Shown here one piece after another: positions 18,783 through 29,956 of a DNA stretch of 64,000 nt. Below the pieces are notes generated by a model, which saw nothing but the letters and a program-made list of their open reading frames with translations, was not told the DNA's origin and did not search any database. How positions within the stretch are numbered: the stretch's first letter is position 1; each line of letters starts with the position of its first letter. Origin of the DNA: Photobacterium aquimaris (GTDB taxonomy: Bacteria > Pseudomonadota > Gammaproteobacteria > Enterobacterales > Vibrionaceae); assembly GCF_002954455.1 (NCBI RefSeq), contig NZ_MSCC01000001.1, positions 306,574 through 370,573 of the forward strand, given 5' to 3'. A program made the translations under genes and the position numbers.

Positions 18783-21700
18783 ATGAGAATTCTTGCACTG
18801 CGCGGTGAAAATTTAGCCAGTTTACAAACCAAATTTGAGATTGATTTTGCTGGTGGCCGCTTAGCGGATGCGGGCTTATTTGCGATCACAGGTAAAACGG
18901 GTGCAGGTAAATCAACCTTACTCGATGCGATTTGTTTAGCGTTATATGATCGTATTCCACGGCTGCAATCAAATAAAAAAATGATGCCGAAATTGGACGC
19001 GATAGCGATGAGAACCGCATTAAAGCCAATGATGTTCGCAGTATTTTATCGCGCGGTAAAGCCGATGGTTTTGCCGAAGTAGATTTTATTGCTAATGATG
19101 GTTCGCAGTGGCGTAGCCATTGGCAAGTACGTCGTGCTCGTGGTCGTGCGGAAGGTAAAATGCAAGCGGCAGAGCAGTGGCTTGAAAACTTAGAAACAGG
19201 GCAGCGTTTTGCGGGTAAAAAACAAGAATTACAAGCTGAAATTGAACGCTTAATCGGGCTTAGTTTTGATCAGTTTCGACGTGCAGTGATGTTACCCCAA
19301 GGTGAGTTTGCCGCCTTTTTAAAAGCCGGTGCCGATGAGCGTGCGACCTTATTAGAGCGCATGACTGGCGGTGAGATCTACGGTCGATTATCGATTGCAG
19401 CCCATGAACGTGCCAAAGATGAAAAATTAAAACTGACTCAGTTACAAGCTAAGTTAGGTGACATTGCATTGTTAACCGATGAAGAGCAGCAATTGTTAAC
19501 CAGCCAATTGGCGACGACACGTGAGCAAGTTAATCGCCAGCAACAACAGCTAGAGCAATTAAAGCACCATCAAGATGTGATCGTTAATGCTGCCAAACTT
19601 ACTCAACGCAGTGCTGAAAGTGAGCTGCAGTTATCGCAAGCTAAGCAGGCGCAACAGTTGGCTGAGCCGCGTTATGTACAACTCAAAAAATATGAACAAG
19701 CATTGCCTGCTCGTGGTGATTTCACATTATTAGCACAAGCTAAACAGCAAGTAAGCAAATGGCAACAAACGCTGCAATCGACTACCACAGAGTTAACAGC
19801 TAAGCAGCACCAGCAACAGTTATTGCAAGATAATGTTCAGCAAAGCCAGCACCAATTGGCGCAAACACAACAGGCGTTAACCGAGCTTGAGCCAAAGCTA
19901 AAGCAAGCGGCAAGCATTGAACAACAACGCGCTGGTCTACAGCAGCAAAGTGTTGAGTTACAACAGCAATTAGCAGAGTTAAATAACCAGTTAACGGCGC
20001 AATGTCAGCAATTGGCGAGTCAGCAGCAACAGCAACAGCTCGCTCAATCTCAGTTGCAACAGCTAACGGGGACATTGTCGCAAACGCAAGCAGTAAAAGC
20101 CTTGGCTGAGCAGCAAAATGCGATCAAAGATAACCTTAACCAGTATCAACAAGCACAAAGCCAAATTGGGCAGTTGCAAACAGATATTAAGCAACGTCAA
20201 ACAACATTAGCAACAATTACTCAGCAGCAGACTGAGCTTGATCAACAGCTATCAGCCTTGGATCAGCGCCAGCAGCAATTAACTCAGCAAGCTTCAGCTC
20301 ACGATCTAGCAGCGTTAGAGCAGCTCCAAGATCAACAGCGCCAACACTATGGTGCTTATCAGCAATTAAGTGGCTTACTTAAAGAGAGTTTATTTGGGCT
20401 TGATAAATGGCATGGCGTGCTGCAACAGCGGGATAAATTTCAGCTGCAACTGCAAGGATTAGTCTCTCATATTGCTAGTTGTGATCAACGCTTAACGGCA
20501 TTAATGCCCCAATTATTGCAATTGAATGCGCAGCATAAAGAAGTCGAATTACAGCTTAACCAAAGTCGCGCAGTGATGAATTTAACCGATTATCGTGAGC
20601 AGTTAATTGAAGGCGAATCGTGCCCATTATGTGGCTCTAAAGAGCATCCTTATCAGCAGCATAATCCGCAAGTTGAAACCATTATTAGTCAGCAGCAACA
20701 GCGACTACAACAATTAGCGCAACAGCTGCAAGATGCTCACGCCGAACAACGACAGTTAACCCAATCTGTTGCTCAAGATAAACAACGTAAAACTGAGCTT
20801 GAGCAAGATATTGCTGGTTTTAACAACAGCATTGAAACGTTAGTTAAGCAGCAGCAATGTCAGTGGACAGATTTAATGGCAGCCGATCTCAACGCCATTA
20901 CCTTGGCAGAGATTGTGTTAGCGACTGACAGCGATGTCGCTCAGCTTGCGCATTATCAAGCGAGCTGGTCACAAGCGTTGGAGGATGCGGCAACCCAAAT
21001 GCAACAGATTAAAGTGCAGGGTGAACAACGTAAATCTCTGATTGAAAATGTAAAGCAACAGCAGCAGCAGTTGCAGCAATTAATCCAGCAACAGACTGAA
21101 CATAAAGATAAATATCATTTGTTAACCCAACAGCAAACGCAAGCGCAAGAGCAGCTTAATGCCTTTAGTGCGCAAGTTAGCAGTCTGCAAAATGTGGTTG
21201 ACGAAAGACAACAGGCGTTGATGGCAATTTATGGTAATGACAGTTGGCTTACAGGGTTAGCACAGCAAGATAAAGCGGGCTTTATTGCCGATTTAGAACG
21301 ACAAATTGAGCACTATCAAGCCAATGTTGAACAACAGCAACAGCTTGAGAAACAACTTATTGAGTTGGCTCCAGCATTAGCAACTTTGACCAATAGTGTT
21401 CAACATGGAGAGCAACAAGCCACTGAAATTGGAGCAAAAGTCACGCGTTTGGTTGAAGAACAACAAGCTTGTTGGCAACAACGAATTGCATTAATTGGTG
21501 AAGTGCCGTTAGCAACCATTGAGCGTAAAGCTAAAAATGATGTTGAAGTGCAGCAACAACAATACCAACAACGACAAACCCAATTAAACCAATTGGCTGA
21601 AATAATTGCCGCTGAACTCGCCAAACAGCATCATGCGACCCAGCAGCTAGCCGAATTTGAAACGGCACAACAACAGTTGCAACAATTGTGGCAAGCATGG

Positions 21701-22579
21701 TTAGAAAAACTGGCGTTAACCGATGCTGAATTAACTGCGTTGTTAAGTCATGATGAGACATGGTTACAACACCTGCGCAACGAGTTAAAACAACTAGAGC
21801 AAGCGGTGTCTCAAGGTGAAACCATTGTTAAAGAGCGCCAACAAGCCCAAGCTGATTTTGAGCCAACCGTTGAATTAGCTCAGCAGTGGTTTAGTGACCA
21901 TGAGATGAGCGATGACGTTGTAATGCAACAGCAAATGTTGACGCAATGGCAGGCTGAAAAAGTACAATTAGATGATCAGGTATTCCAATTACGCCAACGT
22001 TTAGAGCAAGGCGAGCAAGCACAGCAACAAGCAGGCGATCTTCGTAGTGCCTTAGCCGCTCAACAAACTCAAACTGAGTTGTGGTTGCAAATGAATGAGT
22101 TAATTGGCTCAGCTACAGGTAATAAATTTAGAACCTTGGCCCAGGGCTTAACTCTGCAACAATTAGTGCTCGCTGCCAACGAACACCTGCAAGACTTAGC
22201 GCCACGTTATGCGTTGCAGCCAGTACCGGGAAGTCCATTAGCTTTGCAAGTTATCGACCATGATATGGGTGATGAAGTGCGCAGTGTTGAATCACTCTCC
22301 GGTGGTGAAAGTTTCTTGGTGTCGTTGTCATTAGCACTAGCATTAGCTTCGCTGGCGGCAGATACTCGCCAATTAGGATCGCTGTTTATTGATGAAGGGT
22401 TTGGTACCCTCGATCCTGAAAGTTTAGAAATGGCATTAGCTTGTTTAGATGCGCTGCAAGCAGATGGACGCCAGATTGGTGTGATCTCGCATGTAGGCAC
22501 ATTAGTCGAGCGGATTGGAGTGCAAGTTGCGGTGGAAGCTATGGGGGGCGGTCGTAGTCAAATTGTCATTAAAGGGTAA
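18783..22579 (+). pseudogene. sbcC: Exonuclease subunit SbcC, interrupted by a frameshift
   Basis: SbcC is the Rad50-type ABC ATPase partner of SbcD. The gene opens in frame (99 codons from ATG 18783) with Walker A GKTGAGKST (about 39-47) and continues in the -1 frame to 22579. The switch maps to a run of seven A (18975-18981): with eight A the reading becomes NKKNDAEIGRDSDENRIKAN and runs open into the rest. Restored length is about 1265 aa. Downstream come a very long Gln-rich coiled coil, the zinc-hook CPLC (20620-20640), the signature LSGGESFLVSLSLALAL and Walker B LFIDEGFGTLD. As written, Walker A is cut off from Walker B and no active protein forms. It may be a sequencing error, a real mutation or slippage. 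Confidence 0.85.
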
Positions 22580-22682
22580 TAAGATTTACAGTAAGTGTTT
22601 GGTTATTTTTGTTGTAATATCAAATAATAAGATTAATTTTTGCTGTTGTTATTGATTCTATTAAAACCAGCTTTCTCTGCAA

Positions 22683-22704
22683 AAGTCACAAAAGTGTCAT
22701 AATT
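22683..22704 (+). promoter_or_regulatory. Pho box upstream of phoB
   Basis: Two 11-base direct units, AAGTCACAAAA (22683-22693) and GTGTCATAATT (22694-22704), follow the PhoB-binding pattern with GTCA cores 11 bases apart. They lie about 55 bases before phoB, consistent with autoregulation of phoBR. Confidence 0.65.
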
Positions 22705-22757
22705 TACACACATAATAACGCATGTCAGAGAAAGCAACCGACTAGGTATATTTGATT

Positions 22758-23447
22758 ATGGTAAGACGGATTCTTGTAGTAGAGGACGAAGCACCGATTC
22801 GTGAAATGCTGTGTTTTGTACTAGAGCAAAATGGATATCAGGCGATTGAAGCTGAAGATTACGATAGCGCATTAGAAAAAATGAGCGAACCGTATCCGGA
22901 GTTGATTTTAATGGATTGGATGTTACCTGGTGGTTCAGGTATTAATTTAATCAAACATTTAAAGCGTGATGAGTTGACCCGCCAAATTCCAGTGGTGATG
23001 TTAACTGCCCGTGGCGAAGAAGAAGATAAAGTACGTGGGTTAGAAGTGGGCGCGGATGATTACATCACAAAACCATTTTCACCTAAAGAGCTTATGGCAC
23101 GTTTAAAAGCCGTGATGCGCCGTGCTTCGCCAACCGCTTTAGATGATGTAATTGACGTTCAAGGTTTGAAATTAGACCCTGTTTCACACCGCGTAACCTC
23201 AGCCGATGAGCCACTCGATATGGGGCCGACTGAGTTTAAGATGCTGCACTTTTTTATGACTCACCAAGAGCGTGTTTATAGTCGTGAACAATTGCTCAAC
23301 AATGTGTGGGGCACCAATGTCTATGTTGAAGATCGTACCGTTGATGTTCATATTCGTCGCTTGCGTAAAGCGCTTGAAAATGACGGCCACGATAAGATGA
23401 TTCAAACGGTGCGCGGGGCGGGATACCGTTTCTCCACTCGAATGTAA
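22758..23447 (+). CDS. phoB: Phosphate regulon response regulator PhoB
   Basis: PhoB (229 aa, the same length as in E. coli) activates phosphate-starvation genes by binding Pho boxes. The receiver domain has the acidic pair E9-D10, the phospho-acceptor D53 ([10 protein letters not shown]) and K105 in TKPFSP. The OmpR-type winged helix (about 130-226) has the transactivation and recognition segments [11 protein letters not shown] and [12 protein letters not shown], nearly identical to E. coli. I chose ATG 22758 ([10 protein letters not shown]); a TTG two codons earlier is also in frame. It is followed by phoR after a 153-base gap holding a strong hairpin. Confidence 0.98.
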   Translation: MVRRILVVEDEAPIREMLCFVLEQNGYQAIEAEDYDSALEKMSEPYPELILMDWMLPGGSGINLIKHLKRDELTRQIPVVMLTARGEEEDKVRGLEVGADDYITKPFSPKELMARLKAVMRRASPTALDDVIDVQGLKLDPVSHRVTSADEPLDMGPTEFKMLHFFMTHQERVYSREQLLNNVWGTNVYVEDRTVDVHIRRLRKALENDGHDKMIQTVRGAGYRFSTRM

Positions 23448-23485
23448 GCATCAGTTTTTGCACGCCTTAGCAGTAGCAAACTATT

Positions 23486-23527
23486 AACCTTCATTGTTAT
23501 CGTGAGACTACGATAACAATGAAGGTT
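23486..23527. repeat. Perfect 18-bp inverted repeat between phoB and phoR
   Basis: AACCTTCATTGTTATCGT (23486-23503) and ACGATAACAATGAAGGTT (23510-23527) form an uninterrupted 18-bp stem with the 6-base loop GAGACT. No T-run follows in either direction (GTGTCGG and the AT-rich left flank), so it is not a typical terminator. It may be a transcript-processing or stabilising hairpin. Confidence 0.6.
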
Positions 23528-23600
23528 GTGTCGGTTTTATCGAATAGAAAAATAGCATAACGGAACCACACTACTCCTCCGTTACTGCTAGGAGTAACAC

Positions 23601-24932
23601 ATGGTGGAAAGGTTGACATGGAAACGGCTGGTTGGGGAGCTGATATTATTTTATCTGCCTTGGCTCGTGCTTGGGGTTATTTTTGGCTATCTACCGTGGT
23701 TTTTATTAATTGCCACTTGGATTCAACTCGGCTGGCATTTTCATAATCAACTTAAGATGTCGAATTGGTTATGGAAAGATCGCAGCTTAACCCCACCTTC
23801 AGGTTCTGGTAGTTGGGAGCCGCTGTTTAATGGTATCTACCGTTTACAACAACGTAATCGTCGCCGCCGTAAAGAATTAACTACCTTGATTCGCCGTTTC
23901 CGTAATGGTGCTGAATCGCTGCCCGATGCGGTGGTGGTGTTTCGCAGTGAAGGTAACATTGTTTGGTGTAATAAATTAGCCCAGCAATTATTAGGTTTAC
24001 GTTGGCCTGATGATAGCGGTCAACCGATCAGTAATTTATTACGTAGCCCTGATTTTGTACGCTATCTTTCTCGTCAAACATTTGATACTCCATTAGAAAT
24101 CACCTCGCCGATGAATTATGACCGTACTTTAGAGCTGCGGATCATGCGTTACACCGAGGGTGAATATCTGATGGCTGTACGTGATGTATCGCAGTTAAAA
24201 CAATTGGAAGGCATGCGACGTAACTTTTTTGCCAATGTATCGCATGAATTACGCACACCAATGACAGTGTTACAAGGCTATCTTGAAATGGCACAAGATC
24301 CTGAAATGCTAATGGGGCCGATGTGGGATCGTGCTCATGGTGTGATGACCGAGCAATTGGCGCGCATGAATGCATTGGTTGAGCAATTACTGACATTATC
24401 TAAAATTGAAGCAGCACCAACGATTGAACTAGAAGAAATTGTTGATGTGCCTGCAATGCTCGATATTTTAGAAAAAGAAGCGATTTCCCTTAGTGGTAAT
24501 AAAAATCAGTCGATTACGTTTGATGTTGATAACAGCTTAAAAGTATTGGGTGATGATGATCAACTCCGTAGTGCGATTTCAAACTTGGTTTATAACGCGG
24601 TTAAACATACACCTAATGATGCTGCAATCCATGTACGTTGGTATCGCTCATCAATGGGGCCAAGATTAGAAGTCACTGACAGTGGTGAAGGTATTGCTGC
24701 GCAACATATTCATCGCTTAACTGAACGTTTTTATCGAGTTGATAAAGCTCGCTCGCGTGAAACTGGTGGTAGTGGGTTAGGGCTAGCGATTGTTAAACAT
24801 GCGCTTAGTCACCATGATTCACACTTAGAAATTGATAGTGAACTCGATAAAGGCAGCACCTTCTCATTCACATTACCAAGTCGGTTAGTCGCTGATAGCG
24901 CGCTGCTTGATACCGTGGTTCATAATGAGTAA
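23601..24932 (+). CDS. phoR: Phosphate regulon sensor histidine kinase PhoR
   Basis: PhoR (443 aa; 431 in E. coli) phosphorylates PhoB when phosphate is low and dephosphorylates it otherwise; PhoU and PstSCAB pass on the signal. It has two short N-terminal membrane segments (about 12-30 and 31-48), a linker, a PAS domain (about 100-195, SLPDAVVVF...), the phospho-acceptor H215 in NVSHELRTP, and the ATPase boxes N ([10 protein letters not shown]), G1 (DSGEGIA) and G2 ([14 protein letters not shown]). The ATG at 23601 follows TGCTAGGAGTAACAC, with AGGAG 7 bases away. Lack of a periplasmic domain is normal for PhoR. Confidence 0.97.
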   Translation: MVERLTWKRLVGELILFYLPWLVLGVIFGYLPWFLLIATWIQLGWHFHNQLKMSNWLWKDRSLTPPSGSGSWEPLFNGIYRLQQRNRRRRKELTTLIRRFRNGAESLPDAVVVFRSEGNIVWCNKLAQQLLGLRWPDDSGQPISNLLRSPDFVRYLSRQTFDTPLEITSPMNYDRTLELRIMRYTEGEYLMAVRDVSQLKQLEGMRRNFFANVSHELRTPMTVLQGYLEMAQDPEMLMGPMWDRAHGVMTEQLARMNALVEQLLTLSKIEAAPTIELEEIVDVPAMLDILEKEAISLSGNKNQSITFDVDNSLKVLGDDDQLRSAISNLVYNAVKHTPNDAAIHVRWYRSSMGPRLEVTDSGEGIAAQHIHRLTERFYRVDKARSRETGGSGLGLAIVKHALSHHDSHLEIDSELDKGSTFSFTLPSRLVADSALLDTVVHNE

Positions 24933-24953
24933 TCACTTGGGTAAGGATACCTT

Positions 24954-25970
24954 ATGTTAATGTCAGCGCTAACCAAAACCATCACTAGTGCGATCACTGG
25001 CGTGTGGTTATTGGGTCTATTTGCCGCTGAATCTGCTGCTGCGGCAACCAATACCGCTGCCGCGATCGCAGTAGATACCCAGCTCCAGCCGTATCATAAA
25101 GTCAGTGGTATTTCGGGCAATTTATCGTCAGTCGGCTCAGATACCTTAGCCAACTTAATGACTTATTGGACCGAGGCATTTAAACGCCAATACCCGAACG
25201 TTAATATTCAAATTCAAACCTCAGGCTCATCAACCGCCCCGACTGCGCTGGTGGAAGCAACGGCACAATTAGGGCCGATGAGTCGTCAAATGAAAACCAA
25301 AGAAATTGAAGCGTTTGAAAAAGAATACGGTTATAAACCGACCGCAATTAAAGTCGCGGTGGATGCATTAGCGGTGTTTGTTCATGAAGATAATCCGCTT
25401 AAAGGAATTAATTTCGAGCAGCTAGATGCAATATATTCACGCACTCTACGCTGTGGCGCTTTAGTGCCGATCACTCGGTGGGGGCAATTAGGTTTACCAA
25501 ATAGTTGGCAGCAGCGTGACATTCAATTATTTGGTCGTAATTCAGTCTCAGGCACTTATGGAGACTTTAAAAAGCGCGCTTTATGCCGTGGTGATTTTCG
25601 AAATAACGTTAATGAACAACCGGGTTCAGCCTCAGTGGTACAGTCTGTTTCAACCTCATTAAATGCAATTGGCTATTCTGGGATTGGCTATAAAACCACA
25701 GGTATTCGTGCTATTCCCGTTGCCCGTGAAGGCTCTGATTATGTTGACGCGACAGTTGAGAACTCGATCAATGGCAACTACCCATTATCACGTTATTTGT
25801 ATTTGTATATTAACAAACACCCCAACAAAGCTTTAGCACCGATGGAGCAAGAGTTTCTGCGTTTTATTCTATCGAGTAATGGGCAAAATATTGTGCAAAA
25901 AGACGGTTATATTCCATTACCGGTCGCGATCGTCAAAGAAAACATGGTCAAGTTGGGGCTGAAAGATTGA
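24954..25970 (+). CDS. Phosphate ABC transporter substrate-binding protein, PstS family
   Basis: A 338-aa periplasmic phosphate-binding protein. An N-terminal signal peptide (charged start, hydrophobic core to about residue 30, SAAA-type cleavage region) is followed by a PBP-like domain. Phosphate-binding segments visible are [12 protein letters not shown] (about 59-70), QTSGSSTAP (about 85-93) and [13 protein letters not shown] (about 199-211). Vibrios carry more than one PstS-like protein, and this one is the version located after phoBR, so I give no symbol. AAGGA precedes the ATG by 7 bases and the gap from phoR is 21 bases, so it is probably in the phoBR transcript. An imperfect hairpin (25978-26003) follows the stop. 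Confidence 0.88.
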   Translation: MLMSALTKTITSAITGVWLLGLFAAESAAAATNTAAAIAVDTQLQPYHKVSGISGNLSSVGSDTLANLMTYWTEAFKRQYPNVNIQIQTSGSSTAPTALVEATAQLGPMSRQMKTKEIEAFEKEYGYKPTAIKVAVDALAVFVHEDNPLKGINFEQLDAIYSRTLRCGALVPITRWGQLGLPNSWQQRDIQLFGRNSVSGTYGDFKKRALCRGDFRNNVNEQPGSASVVQSVSTSLNAIGYSGIGYKTTGIRAIPVAREGSDYVDATVENSINGNYPLSRYLYLYINKHPNKALAPMEQEFLRFILSSNGQNIVQKDGYIPLPVAIVKENMVKLGLKD

Positions 25971-26225
25971 GGTGGGTGTTAAGGTTACAGAAGTAGCCTT
26001 AACATAATGCATCTATCCCGCACTACCTGATCGCTGTTCATCTTAAATTTGGGTTATAAGGCTCGTTTTAAGATGTTTAAACCGTCAATAACAGCCAAAA
26101 TACAGCATGGCGATGTTGTTAACGATGTTATTAAATTCAAAAATAGAGCCGTCACACAGATATCATTTAAAAGCCCGCAAAAGTTGCTGTTTAGCTATCA
26201 CAATCCTGTTTTAATTTATCGCCAC

Positions 26226-27752
26226 TCACTCCCCAATCGTCAATTTCCAGCCAGCCTTATGCCAATACTGCTGCTCGATGGCTAGATCGGCGGCAAGGAG
26301 AGTATTGGTTGCTAACCAGTTAGCCGGAAACACTAACTGCCAGTGTTCATTATTGACGCTGACACTAATGGCTGGTTGAGGAGCAGTACTGCGTTGGCCA
26401 TTTAACGTCACTGCTAATCGTAATGCGCGAATTAGAGGATAGACTTGCTTACGTTTATAAATCGTTAAGGGGGGCATTTCATCTAGCTTTAAGCGCTTGC
26501 GTTGAAAACGGGCTAAGGTTGCTAGCAGTGTTTGTTGATCAACACTGAACCCTGGCATAGCGCTATAACGCAATATATAGGCTGAGTGACGATGAAAACC
26601 AGGGTAACTGATGCTGAGCCCGACCTCATGCAATAATGCTCCCCACGCCAATAGTGTGGTTAAGTTTGAGTCTTTATCTGTTGCTGGCTGTGGCAGTTGT
26701 ACATACAGTGCTAAGGCGGTGTTTTTTACCCGTTGGGCTTGGAGCATATCGATATTATATTGCTGCGCCATGGTTGTGGCTGTTTGGCTGCGAATATCAC
26801 AATGGCGAAAACGTTGTTCCATGTCATACAGTAATCCCTCCCGTAAGGCCGCATTGGAAAAATGGATGGCGGTAATATCAAGCGCCGAAAAAATCGCACT
26901 GACAATCGCAACCCCAGCGGCAAAAACGGGCTGGCGCTCTGGGGTTAATCCGGCTAACACTAACTGCTGTTGATGTTTATAGCTGATTATCGTGGTGATT
27001 AATTGTTGTAATCGTGGTTGCGTGATCACACCATCGTGATGACCTTGAGCAATGAATACGGCGCGAATGGCTTTAATGGTGCCTGATGTGCCTAATACTT
27101 TTTGCCAGCCCAGCTGTTTATATTGATTAGCAATGGTTTCAAGCTTTTGGCGCGCGGCTAATTGTGCTGCGGCAAAATTAGCATGATTGAGTTTACCATC
27201 ACTGAAAAAGGTTTGATGGTAGCTCACACAGCCAATGTGTTTGCTGGCAATAATATCGGTTTCAAACCCTGAGCCAATCACTAACTCGGTGCTACCGCCA
27301 CCGATATCAATAACCAGTCTTTTGCCTTGTTCGGGCTCAGTATGTGCTATGCCTAAATAAATTAACCGCGCTTCTTCTGTTCCGGCAATGATTTCAATTG
27401 GGTAGGGAATAATAGCCTTGGCACGACCAATAAAAATATCGGCATTGCGCGCTTGACGAAGGGTATAAGTCGCGGCAATACGAACATTTTCAGGGGCAAA
27501 ACCATGCAGCCGTTCAGCGAACATGGCTAAACAGGCTAAACCACGTTCAATCGCAGCTTGGCTAAGGTTGTGTTGGCTATCAAGCCCTGATGCTAGCTGT
27601 AGCCGTTGTTTATAGCGCCCTATAATTTGCAGTCGCTGACCAATAACCCGCGCAATTACTAAATGAAAACTGTTAGAGCCAAGATCAAGCGCTGCAATGT
27701 GCCGTGGTGGTGGCTCATTGAAAGCTTGAGTGGGGTGATTATCATTTAGCAT
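26226..27752 (-). CDS. ppx: Exopolyphosphatase Ppx
   Basis: Ppx (508 aa; 513 in E. coli) removes terminal phosphates from polyphosphate. The Ppx/GppA sugar-kinase-like fold is shown by AALDLGSNSFHLVIARV (about 20-36), the conserved catalytic Glu in AGTEEARLIYLG (about 122), and the second phosphate loop DIGGGSTELVIG (about 144-155). The C-terminal HD-like domain (about 320-500) is present. Its ATG overlaps the end of ppk by 11 bases, so ppk-ppx form one transcript on the opposite strand from the pst genes. Confidence 0.95.
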   Translation of the reverse strand: MLNDNHPTQAFNEPPPRHIAALDLGSNSFHLVIARVIGQRLQIIGRYKQRLQLASGLDSQHNLSQAAIERGLACLAMFAERLHGFAPENVRIAATYTLRQARNADIFIGRAKAIIPYPIEIIAGTEEARLIYLGIAHTEPEQGKRLVIDIGGGSTELVIGSGFETDIIASKHIGCVSYHQTFFSDGKLNHANFAAAQLAARQKLETIANQYKQLGWQKVLGTSGTIKAIRAVFIAQGHHDGVITQPRLQQLITTIISYKHQQQLVLAGLTPERQPVFAAGVAIVSAIFSALDITAIHFSNAALREGLLYDMEQRFRHCDIRSQTATTMAQQYNIDMLQAQRVKNTALALYVQLPQPATDKDSNLTTLLAWGALLHEVGLSISYPGFHRHSAYILRYSAMPGFSVDQQTLLATLARFQRKRLKLDEMPPLTIYKRKQVYPLIRALRLAVTLNGQRSTAPQPAISVSVNNEHWQLVFPANWLATNTLLAADLAIEQQYWHKAGWKLTIGE

Positions 27753-29841
27753 GGTGTTGATGCTCCTTATGCGCGAGCCGTTGCGATTGTGCTTCTACAT
27801 GAGTTAAATAGTGATATATGGCGGTTTGAGAGCGGATCTTAGGTCGTTTACCGCGGCTGACATAACGGTTACTTAGCGCTGGGTCTATTACTCGTGCTTG
27901 CACGTTATCGGCTAACTGGAGTTTGGTGATAGCGATAATACGTTGTTTAAGCGACGGCGATAAAATAGGGCAACCGACTTCAATACGGCGATCAATATTA
28001 CGCTGCATCCAATCAGCTGAGGAAATAAATACTTTAGGGCTGCCATTGTTGGTAAAAATATATACCCGCGAATGCTCAAGAAAGCGATCAACAATACTAA
28101 TGATAGTAATGTTCTCACTGCGATGCGGAACACCAGCAATTAGGCTGCACATGCCGCGAATGATCAATTGGATTTTAACCCCATGCTGACTGGCTTGATA
28201 AAGTTTATCGATTAAGCCGTTATCAATTAAGTTATTGAGCTTGAGCGTAATGCCAGCCGAACGCTGGTGTTGAGCATGGTATATCTCAGAGTCAATCAGG
28301 GCATATAAACGCGCGCGCGCATTGATTGGCGATACGATTAAGTGGTTGAAACTGACTTTAGCCTTTGGATTTGCAAGGTAATCAAATAATTGTCGCACTT
28401 CTTGGGTTATGGCACGTTGACACGTAAACAATGAAAAATCAGTATAGATGCGCGCGGTTTGTTCGTTAAAGTTACCAGTACCAATATGGGCATAGTCGAC
28501 CAGTTGTTGCTGTTCTTGGCGAGTAATCAAACATAATTTGGAATGAATTTTCACTTCAGCGACACCAAATAACACCGTGATCCCAGCAGCGGTTAACTGC
28601 TGCGCCCAATCAATATTTGCCTGTTCATCAAACCGCGCCTGTAACTCGACTACCACCGTGACTTGCTTACCATTATTGGCTGCCATTATTAGGCTATCAA
28701 TTATTCGTGATTGTTTCGCGAGCCGATAAATATTGATGCTAATGTGGCGCACTGCTGGATCGCGTGCCGCTTGATGGACAAAATCTAGCATATGCTCAAA
28801 GCTGTGATAGGGGTAATACAATAAAATATCTTGGGCAGTTATAGCGGTAAACACATTACTTGCCTGATTAAAGGCAGCACTGTTAATGGTCGGTAAAGGC
28901 GCATAATGAAGGTATTTATTGCCAATAGCAGGAAACGCGCTTAAATCATCAAGGTGTTGGCAATGCTCGCTCGCGATCAGCGTATCGAAATCAGACAGTC
29001 TGAGCTTATCAGTTAATAATTGCAGCAGTGGCGCTGGCATGGTGTGTTGATACACTAACCGCAATGGCTTGGCCGTTAACCGTTGCTGTAAGTGGTGTGA
29101 TAATTGGTGTAATACATCATGGTTGTTGGGTTTGAGCTCATAATCGGCATCGCGCGTGATTTTGATGCTATACACGCTCAGTTGCTCATAAGTGGTTTGA
29201 GCATCAGTAACAGTATCAATAACGTCATCAATATAGGCGCGAATAATATTCTCAACCAACATCAGTGAATATTGATGATTAGTTGATGGCAGCTGTAGCC
29301 ACCGCGGTAAGGTGTTAGTGGGAATTTCAACCAGCGTATAATCAATGCTTGTGGCACGAGTGATCATAACGACTAAGTAAGAACAATGATGATGTAAGCG
29401 CTTAATTAAGTCGACAGTGTCGGTTAATGGAATGAGCGTCAGCTGCGGCAAAATTGAGTGATGAAAATAGTGTTGTAGCCACTGCTGTTGCTCACAAGCT
29501 AGTGGTTGAAGATCATTAATCAGATAAATATGTCGTTGCGCCATCTCATTTAGCAGGGCGTTATAAATAGCATCAAAGTGTTGTTGGGCTTGTAAGCTTT
29601 GGTGTTGAATGCGATCTAATAATTGTTGCGCTGGTTGATGGTCGCCGTTGTGGTGTAATAGTTGCCGCTTAATTTTCGCGACCCGTACTTTGTAGAACTC
29701 ATCAATATTATTGGCATAGATACCAATAAAACGTACGCGCTCAAGCAGCGGCACTGATTTGTCTGCTGCTTGTTGTAATACTCGTTGATTAAATGAAAGC
29801 CAGCTGAGTTCTTTATCAAGATAACGGTGGTTGCTAGTCAT
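27742..29841 (-). CDS. ppk1: Polyphosphate kinase 1
   Basis: Ppk1 (699 aa; 688 in E. coli) makes polyphosphate from ATP at the membrane. The N-terminal domain opens with RYLDKELSWLSFNQRVLQQA; the conserved NNIDEFYKVRVAKIKRQ lies near residues 48-64. The two phospholipase-D-like catalytic domains include DILLYYPYHSFEHML (about 347-361), the autophosphorylated His in KIHSKLCLITR (about 429-439) and HIGTGNFNEQTARIYTDFSLFT (about 452-473 region), plus the second-domain DRFLEHSRVYIF. It is first in the ppk-ppx pair inside the phosphate gene region. I saw no clear Pho box directly upstream. Confidence 0.96.
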   Translation of the reverse strand: MTSNHRYLDKELSWLSFNQRVLQQAADKSVPLLERVRFIGIYANNIDEFYKVRVAKIKRQLLHHNGDHQPAQQLLDRIQHQSLQAQQHFDAIYNALLNEMAQRHIYLINDLQPLACEQQQWLQHYFHHSILPQLTLIPLTDTVDLIKRLHHHCSYLVVMITRATSIDYTLVEIPTNTLPRWLQLPSTNHQYSLMLVENIIRAYIDDVIDTVTDAQTTYEQLSVYSIKITRDADYELKPNNHDVLHQLSHHLQQRLTAKPLRLVYQHTMPAPLLQLLTDKLRLSDFDTLIASEHCQHLDDLSAFPAIGNKYLHYAPLPTINSAAFNQASNVFTAITAQDILLYYPYHSFEHMLDFVHQAARDPAVRHISINIYRLAKQSRIIDSLIMAANNGKQVTVVVELQARFDEQANIDWAQQLTAAGITVLFGVAEVKIHSKLCLITRQEQQQLVDYAHIGTGNFNEQTARIYTDFSLFTCQRAITQEVRQLFDYLANPKAKVSFNHLIVSPINARARLYALIDSEIYHAQHQRSAGITLKLNNLIDNGLIDKLYQASQHGVKIQLIIRGMCSLIAGVPHRSENITIISIVDRFLEHSRVYIFTNNGSPKVFISSADWMQRNIDRRIEVGCPILSPSLKQRIIAITKLQLADNVQARVIDPALSNRYVSRGKRPKIRSQTAIYHYLTHVEAQSQRLAHKEHQHHAK

Positions 29842-29956
29842 TTGATGTCAATATCCCTATTACTTCACAGCCATCAACACGGAATATTGAAATAAATGGC
29901 ATGGTAAAGCATGATGATTCGCGTTACATTGCCTTAGTGTATGCCATCTGATTGAT

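Noticed and set aside
18972..18985. Programmed -1 ribosomal frameshift in sbcC
   Set aside because: The run is not in the frame of a canonical X-XXY-YYZ slip site and no stimulatory hairpin is evident, so I do not claim recoding; the frameshift itself is reported.
26049..26285. 78-codon plus-strand reading frame after pstS
   Set aside because: It overlaps the end of ppx on the other strand and shows no family similarity.
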